Assembly: GCA_963995505.1 (NCBI GenBank)
Contig: OZ023188.1
Location: 1,550,001 to 1,614,000, forward strand
Reading direction: 5' to 3'
Source of the DNA: Hypericum androsaemum
Taxonomy: Eukaryota > Streptophyta > Magnoliopsida > Malpighiales > Hypericaceae
Length of the DNA: 64,000 nt
The translations under genes and the position numbers were made by a program. Below are positions 58,094 to 64,000 of the stretch, piece by piece (positions within the stretch are counted from its first letter, which is position 1; the number at the start of each line of letters is the position of its first letter). Under the pieces are notes generated by a model. The model was not told the DNA's origin. It ran no database searches and worked only from the letters and a program-made list of their open reading frames with translations.

Positions 58094-58349
58094 GTCCTAA
58101 CTATTTGCTCACCCCTATAAAATATTTCATAAATTTTAATTTAAAATTTATCAATTAAGTAACTAATATTTTATTTTTTAACACTTAAAAAATACGGACA
58201 ACCTTTTTCAACTCCATGGTCATCTTATATAACACGTCATTCCATGCAGCTTGCAACCACAACTGCAATATCCACATAGCACATGGAAATGTTTGAAAAT
58301 GATTCTCATTTTCTACATAGTTTTTTAAAAAATTGGGAAGGTGCAACAA

Positions 58350-59785
58350 ACCATGAGTCTTTAGTTTTTTCGACATTTTTCTGAATGGAGTTCTGGGAGA
58401 ATGTTTTTCCTGTCTGGGGTTTAGCCTGAAAATGCCCAAAAAAGATATTTTTATTTGCCCGAAAATGCTCAAACCAAAGCATTTTTTGCATAAAAATGCT
58501 ACATACCATGCGTTTTCTACTCGTGCCAAATGAATCATAATATATTATAGGAACAGTACACTTAAGTACTCTGTAGTTTTACCGATTATTTTTTGGGTCC
58601 CTTGTGCTTCAAAATCGTAAAATAAGTCAAACTTTTTTCAAATTTTATCAGGGAGGAGGAGGAGGTGGGGCCCGAGGGCGAGGGGAAAGAGGAGAGGATG
58701 ATAAGACGGGTGTGAGGTCCCTAAAAGTTCGATTGATAGATGCTCAAAGCTCTTGATGGTGTCAGAGCATCTTCAATATTGCATCGTGACATTTAAAGTG
58801 CTGAGGAATAACCTTGATGCACTGAATATTTGCAAAATGTTGCACTATGAGGTTTCACCGATTATCACTTGGTTACCCTGTGGGCTTAAAACATAGCATT
58901 TTCAAAGTAAAAAAAAACCTCTATTGATGCATACCCTCTAGATGATGTTGTTATGACCACCGCCGCCCTTCTGTATGCTTACCCTCTGGACCTATTTTAT
59001 GATTTTGAACTATAAGGTCGCCTTTCTCGATGGTAAAATTGGTCCAGAGGGTAAGCATCGAGAAGGGCGGTGGTTAGGGGCGGAGAGACGTGACCGAGAG
59101 TGGGGGCAATTGCCCCCACTTAATTTTTTTATGTTTGATAATTATGTATATTTTTTAATGTATGTCCCCACTAAAATTAGAATTTGACCCCATTAAAAAA
59201 ATTAATCAAGCTAAAAAATTAGAAATTGACCCCACTCCTCAAATTTTCTGGCTCCGCCCCTAGCGACGGTGGTCATAACAACATCATCAGGAGGGTATGC
59301 ATCAATAGAGATTTTTTTTTACTTTGAAAATGCTATGTTTTGAGCCCACAGTGTAACCAAGTGATAATCGGTGAAACTACATAGTGTAATATTTTGCAAA
59401 TATTCAGTGCATCAAGGTTATTCCTCAGCACTTTAAATGCCATGATGCAACATTGAAGACTCTCTGACGCCATCAAGAGCTTTGAGCATCTATCAATCGA
59501 ACTTTCAGAGACCTCACACCCATTTTATCATCCTTTTTTCTTTGATAAAAATTAAAATGAGTTGGACCTGTTTTACGGTTTTGAACCACAAGGAACCCAA
59601 GTGATAATCGATAAAATTACAGAGTACTTAAGTGTACTTTTCTCATAATATATCATGATTCATTTGGCAAGAGTAGAAAACGCTTGGTATGTAGCATTTT
59701 TATGCAAAAAATGCTTTGGTTTGAGAACCTCATTCAGAGAAATGTCAGAAAAATCGACCCCTCTTAGGAAAAAGACTCACAGTCC
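58350..59785. repeat. Large foldback (inverted repeat) locus
   Basis: The left arm (about 58350-58991) and right arm (59041 to about 59785) are reverse complements with moderate divergence and indels, around a loop of about 49 bases. For example, ccctctggacc at 58981 pairs with ggtccagaggg at 59041, and agtagaaaacgc near 59680 has its partner near 58505. The right arm carries a 188-bp hAT insertion (59075-59262). A transcript would fold into a hairpin over 450 bp long. No flanking duplication was recognised, so its mobile origin is unproven. Confidence 0.85.
59075..59262. mobile_element. Small hAT-type MITE in the foldback right arm
   Basis: 188 bp, TIR TAGGGGCGGAG / CTCCGCCCCTA, clearly a deletion relative of the MITE at 28677-29005 (shared tgtttgataa, atgtatattttttaatgtatgt, cccactaaaatta). 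The 8-bp flanks gcggtggt and gcgacggt each differ by one base from gcggcggt, the sequence in the uninserted left arm. Confidence 0.88.
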
Positions 59786-59838
59786 AGGCCCCTTTACATC
59801 CAACAGAATATTCAGAGCTCAAGGTGTCAAAGTATAAA

Positions 59839-61103
59839 GGGTAAATTACCTCATAATTTCTGGTATTCGGTCATCATCCCTTTCGGATCCTTGCATTTAA
59901 AAAAATAATTTTACCATTCCCGTCTTTGATTTTAGAAACTTTCGGGTCCCTGGTACCAGAATATTCCATATGCTCCGACGACTCCCTACTTAAAAAGACT
60001 AAAATGCTACCCTCACTTCAAAAATAAAAAACTCTCTCTTTTCTTCTTTACCACATCATCTTCTTCCTCCCGCTTCATCTTCTTCCTCTTACCTTCAACT
60101 AAAAACAAAACCTAAACTCAAACCTTAATGAGAATCATAACTAATTAAAGAGACTTTTTACAAATCCAAACTCAAACTTTAATGAGAATCATAACTAATT
60201 AAAGAGACTTTTTACAAATCCAAACCCAAAAGCTGCTACACTTTCTTGCAGACTGTTTAAGCCTAACACGTTTAATTAGAAGGTTTAGGCCAAGTCAACA
60301 ATAGAACAACAACAACAGGAAAAATAAACTAATAGCTCAGAAATTAATAGCTCCTTTAAGAGAACTAATTATGGTGCATGGCGATGCAACATTCAATAAT
60401 AGACTGGACATGGCCAAAAGAATTTGCTTGTTTTTTTCCCGAAAACTATAAACGGCCAATAGGCAAGAGTAGACATAGTTGGGCGACTAATCAACGAAGA
60501 GGGAAAGGACAGTGAAGAGATTTGCTGCGAAGACGAAGACACAACGTTGAGCCCGTGGTGGTTTGTCGTCCGCTCCCGATGGTGCGTCCCCTCTAGGGCC
60601 GCCGCTGCTCGTGGTTAGATTTTGGGTAAAAATTGGGTATTTGGTCAAGCCGAGAGTGGAAGGTCGAGAGGGAGCAAGTTTTGTTTGCTTGTTTGATTAG
60701 GGGTATTCAAAATTAGATTTTTAATTCGAATTGGAGTATTCAAAATTAGAAATTTTTAAGTTTTGTTTGTTTTTGATTAATTTTTTTCTCTTTAATTAGT
60801 TATGATTCTCATTAAAGTTTGAGTTTGAGTTTCTTGTTTTTAGTTGAAGGTAGGAGGAAGAAGATGAAGTGCGAGGAAGAAGATGATGTGGGAGAAAAAG
60901 GAAAGAGAGTTTTTTATTTTTTAAGTGAGAGAGAACATTCTAGTCTTTTTAAGTGGGGAATCGCAGGAGAATATGTAATATTTCGGCACCAGGGATCCGA
61001 CAGTTTCTAAAATCAAAGACGGAGATGGTAAAATCATTTTTTAAAATGCAAGGACCGGAGAGAGAGAATGACCAAACACCAGAGATTAGGGAGTAGTTTA
61101 CCC
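59839..61103. mobile_element. MULE-type element 3 with very long TIRs
   Basis: 1,265 bp; perfect 9-bp duplication aagtataaa (59830-59838, 61104-61112). Ends GGGTAAATTACC (left) and GGGTAAACTACTCC (right, reverse-complemented). The inverted similarity continues for over 300 bp on each side (ttgaaggtaggaggaagaag near 60845 mirrors the left arm near 60100). A 54-bp direct duplication sits at 60117-60224. No transposase. Confidence 0.9.
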
Positions 61104-61259
61104 AAGTATAAATCATTCAGGTATAACACATTTTTCAAAAAAAATCATGGCAGGGAACCAATAATTCTTGTGTGCAGTAAAGATTAGACGGACGGATGGA
61201 CAGATGAGTATTAAAAAAGTAGTGATCGGACAATTGGACACAGAATATTGAAATTATAG

Positions 61260-62366
61260 GGGTTTTTTGTCTGTTTAGTGTTACTGTTGGTAGTTTTTTG
61301 TGAAAAAAGTGTTCGAATATAAAGTATTACGGATGTGGTGTCCACGTGGCACGGACGAAAAAAAAAGTCGGATCTTGGACCAAAATCCGACTTTTTTAGT
61401 CGGATGACCAAGATCCGACTTAAAAAGTCGGATCTTGGTAAAAAAGACATAACACGTGTTTGGTCTTGGTGGTAGGAGGTGTCACTTTTTACTTGATGGT
61501 CAAAAGTTCGATTCCAACTTCTTGCAATCTTGCTTTTAATTTTTATTATCCAACATAAATATTAAATTAAATTGTAATAATTAGGTAAGTAATTCTTGAT
61601 AGGCAAATTGGTTTAAGTTGTGGTCTTTGGACTTAATGTCACAAGTTCAATACTTGACTTTGAGAATTTTTTTATCACTTTGTTTTACTAAATAATTTAC
61701 TAATATTAAAATAATTTTTTAAAATTAAATATGGTGAATATTAAATCATTCATTAATATTAAAACGAAATTGATGAATATTAAAATTATGGTGAATATTA
61801 AATCACTTCGTGAATGATCGGTGTTGAAATATTACTGAATACGAAGTGATAAAAAATTATGGTGAATGATTTAGTAAAACGAAGTGATAAAAAAATTGTC
61901 AAAATTAAGTATTGAACCTATGACCTTAGGTCCAAAGACCACAATGTAAACCAATTTGGCTATCAAGAATAACTTGTCTAATTTTTACAATTTAATTTAT
62001 TTAATATAATATTTCTGTTGGATAGTAAAAATTAAAAACAAGATTGCAAGAAGTTGGAATCGAACCTATGACCATCAAGTAAAAAGTGGCATCTTCTACC
62101 ACCAAGGCCAAACGCGTGTCATGTCTCTTTTACCAAGATCCGACTTTTTATGTCGGATCTTGGTCATCCGACTTTTTTTGTCGGATCACCAAGATCCGAC
62201 TTTTTATGTCGGATGTTGGTCATCCGACTAAAAAAGTCGGATCTTGGTCCAAGATCCGACTTTTTTTTTCGTCCGTGCCACGTGGACACTACATCCGCAA
62301 TACTTTATATTCGAACACTTTTTTCACAAAAAATACCAACAGTAACACCAAACAAACAAATAACCC
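61260..62366. repeat. Second foldback element with GTCGGAT palindromic units
   Basis: 1,107 bp, almost wholly palindromic, flanked by aattatag (61252-61259 and 62367-62374). Arms begin GGGTTTTTTGTCTG and, on the other side, GGGTTATTTGTTTG. Both arms contain short palindromes built of aagatccgac and gtcggatctt: five half-units on the left (61368-61440) and nine on the right (62136-62260). The 8-bp (possibly 9-bp) duplication and long arms suggest a hAT/MULE-derived foldback transposon. No coding sequence. Confidence 0.85.
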
Positions 62367-62374
62367 AATTATAG

Positions 62375-62797
62375 GTACACACATGGTATATATCAATATT
62401 AAAAATTATAAAATTGAGATGGAAAGAAGAATAATGCCTTGTAGTCTATGTATATTTAGGGCGTAGGCCAAAGAAGCTTGTAAAGACAAGGCCGACAGCG
62501 TTGAGGAATTCTTTCACGATGTTTAACAAAATTTGAAGTAAATTTATTGATACATCTCTTCAATCTTTTTTAACATAAATATTACAATCGAAAAGATGGT
62601 GACAAGACTGTGAGAAATGAAAGTATCTGATGTGATTTCCTGCCAGCTAAGTTAAAATTATTATTTCTTCTATTCCATGATCAATGTTCCCTGTGCTCGA
62701 ATTTGTGGCAGTGGCTCCCCTCCACCCTTGATTGTCTGTTTTCATGCCCCACCTTCTTGTCTCTCAACGTACGTCGACATTTTCCGACCAATTTCTA
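62375..62797. other. Unclassified spacer
   Basis: Nothing recognisable was seen. Confidence 0.5.
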
Positions 62798-62810
62798 TAT
62801 TGTTTCTCAA

Positions 62811-63258
62811 TTTTTTTTAGAAGAGTGGCGCAAAACTTAAATTAAAACACAGATTACAAATAGAAAAAGAAAAACATAAACATAGAACGATAAAACTGAA
62901 ATAGAATACGAAATCAAGCACGTCAGAGACAGAGAGCCATGGGTAAAGGCGAAGGGAGGACGAAAGGCTACGAGAGCTAATAGTCTAAGGCGAAAGCAAC
63001 CGAGACAAGCTACGACTAATAACTACAAGGTCGCGACATAGACACAAACTCGTGAGTATTTGAATGCATACGAGACGGACGCAAATGAATGACAAGATCG
63101 AACGAATCCAATCAAACCAAGACTATTCACCTACACTAACATGCAATATTTTGAGAACCGAACATATCTCACATAGAACGGAGATCGACCCAAGGAAAAA
63201 CATAAACAGATAAAGCAAAGTTAGAACCCAACAAGGCTACTAAACAGAGGTGGTTCGG
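62811..63258 (-). mobile_element. 5'-truncated non-LTR retroelement fragment
   Basis: 448 bp flanked by the 13-bp duplication tattgtttctcaa (62798-62810 and 63259-63271). A T8 run at the left is the poly(A) end. No protein domain is visible; it is probably the 3' UTR of an unidentified LINE. Confidence 0.82.
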
Positions 63259-63271
63259 TATTGTTTCTCAA

Positions 63272-64000
63272 ATTGAAGTTATCGGATTGAAGTACTCACG
63301 AACTTTGTATTATTGCACTCTGAGTGAGTATTCTCCGATGCACCTTTTTAAACAAAATTTTTGGCATAAAATTTGTATGTGTTTGATTTTTTCATGACAT
63401 GTGACCCGTCAGATGATAATAAATCACGAATTCAATTTTTTGTAATTGGTAAGGTTGGAGTTAAAAAAAACTAAATCTTTTGTTTTAAAAGTGGAATTTG
63501 AGTGGGGTAAGTATGAGGTGACTAATCCTCTATTTCCATGATGCTATTGCCAGGAAATGGAAGGTACAAAGGAAGGGACATAAGTATCAGAATATATATA
63601 TTTTTAGAAGGTACAAAGGGACATAAGTATGCCCAGAATATGAAATACATTCTTTTGTGCTAGTTATTATTATCACCCCTCAAAAAAAGTTATTATTATA
63701 TCAAACAAATAGCTACAGAATATACGATTTGGAAATGACACCGTTTTTTATTATTTTTTGCAATAAGAAAAAAAAATCTTAAAGTATACACCAAACACTA
63801 GTACAATATATTTCACTATACCTTCTGGCATACTATTTAAATCTCATCAACCATGCGGGATTAATTTTCTCACAAACAACCCCAGTGACATTAGTTGGCG
63901 CTCTGCATCACACGCCACGTCACATGTTCCTCCACTTAGGCCAATGACTTTGTAAAAGGTTAATCCACGTGGAGGAACAAGTGATATGGGTTACTATGCA
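63272..64000. other. Unclassified spacer
   Basis: Only a short direct duplication (aaggtacaaag..gggacataagtat near 63561 and 63608) is evident. No gene is supported. Confidence 0.5.

Larger units (their letters stand above)
54056..58115. mobile_element. Possible old hAT-like element hosting three later insertions
   Basis: The left end CAGGGTTGAGAAAAA and the right end, reverse-complemented, TAGGGGTGAGCAAA look like diverged hAT termini. Flanks tataagac (left) and tataaaat (right) match 6 of 8. Between them lie two MULEs and a truncated LINE, each with its own target duplication. Subterminal accgg/ggttcgaatcgg segments support the interpretation but do not prove it. Confidence 0.35.

Noticed and set aside
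58185..59837. Two frames sharing IHLARVENAWYVAFLCKKCF on opposite strands
   Set aside because: They are the two arms of the foldback, not two genes.
61211..62466. Frames sharing DFFFRPCHVDTTS on opposite strands
   Set aside because: Translation of the arms of the second foldback.

Overview
This window is nuclear DNA from a flowering plant, almost certainly a eudicot. The genes carry GT-AG introns, the protein families are plant-type, the intergenic DNA is AT-rich, and transposable elements are dense. I do not name a species.

Left part (1-12.6 kb): a dirigent-protein pseudogene on the minus strand is cut in two by a young 3.3-kb LTR retrotransposon (1115-4419; identical-length 241-bp LTRs with 2 differences; 5-bp target duplication). 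That element has no recognisable protease, reverse transcriptase or integrase. It carries one long frame, interrupted by a single TAA, that joins gag-like sequence to a UBA-like (ubiquitin-binding type) segment. It is followed by a nearly complete L1-type LINE (6127-12233) flanked by a perfect 15-bp target duplication.

Gene block (12.6-49.4 kb), in order: two tandem CHX16/18-type cation/H+ antiporter genes (minus); about 14 kb of repeat-rich spacer; a USO1/BLT-like coiled-coil protein gene (plus); a small glyoxalase-fold protein gene (plus); V-ATPase subunit E (plus); 6-phosphogluconate dehydrogenase (plus); a DUF1191 membrane protein (minus); and an LRB/POB1-type BTB-BACK protein (minus). 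From memory, CHX16, the USO1-like gene, a glyoxalase gene, PGD1 and VHA-E3 are neighbours in Arabidopsis (AT1G64170-AT1G64200), with a partial duplicate at AT5G41610-AT5G41670. The block therefore looks like conserved microsynteny with PGD and VHA-E exchanged in order. These are independent housekeeping or signalling genes, not an operon-like pathway. The exon models were built from splice sites and every one closes in frame.

Right part (49.4-64 kb): no host gene is visible. It is a nest of transposons: 175-177-bp tandem repeats that recur 19 kb away in the opposite orientation, three related MULE-type elements with long terminal inverted repeats and 8/9- or 9/9-bp target duplications, a 5'-truncated LINE, a large foldback whose right arm contains a small hAT element, a second foldback with expanded palindromic units, and a retroelement tail.

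The most unusual objects are the LTR element with the UBA-like frame, the foldback whose intact arm preserves the empty site of an insertion in the other arm, and the two-locus 175-bp repeat. I found no CRISPR array, tRNA or rRNA gene.
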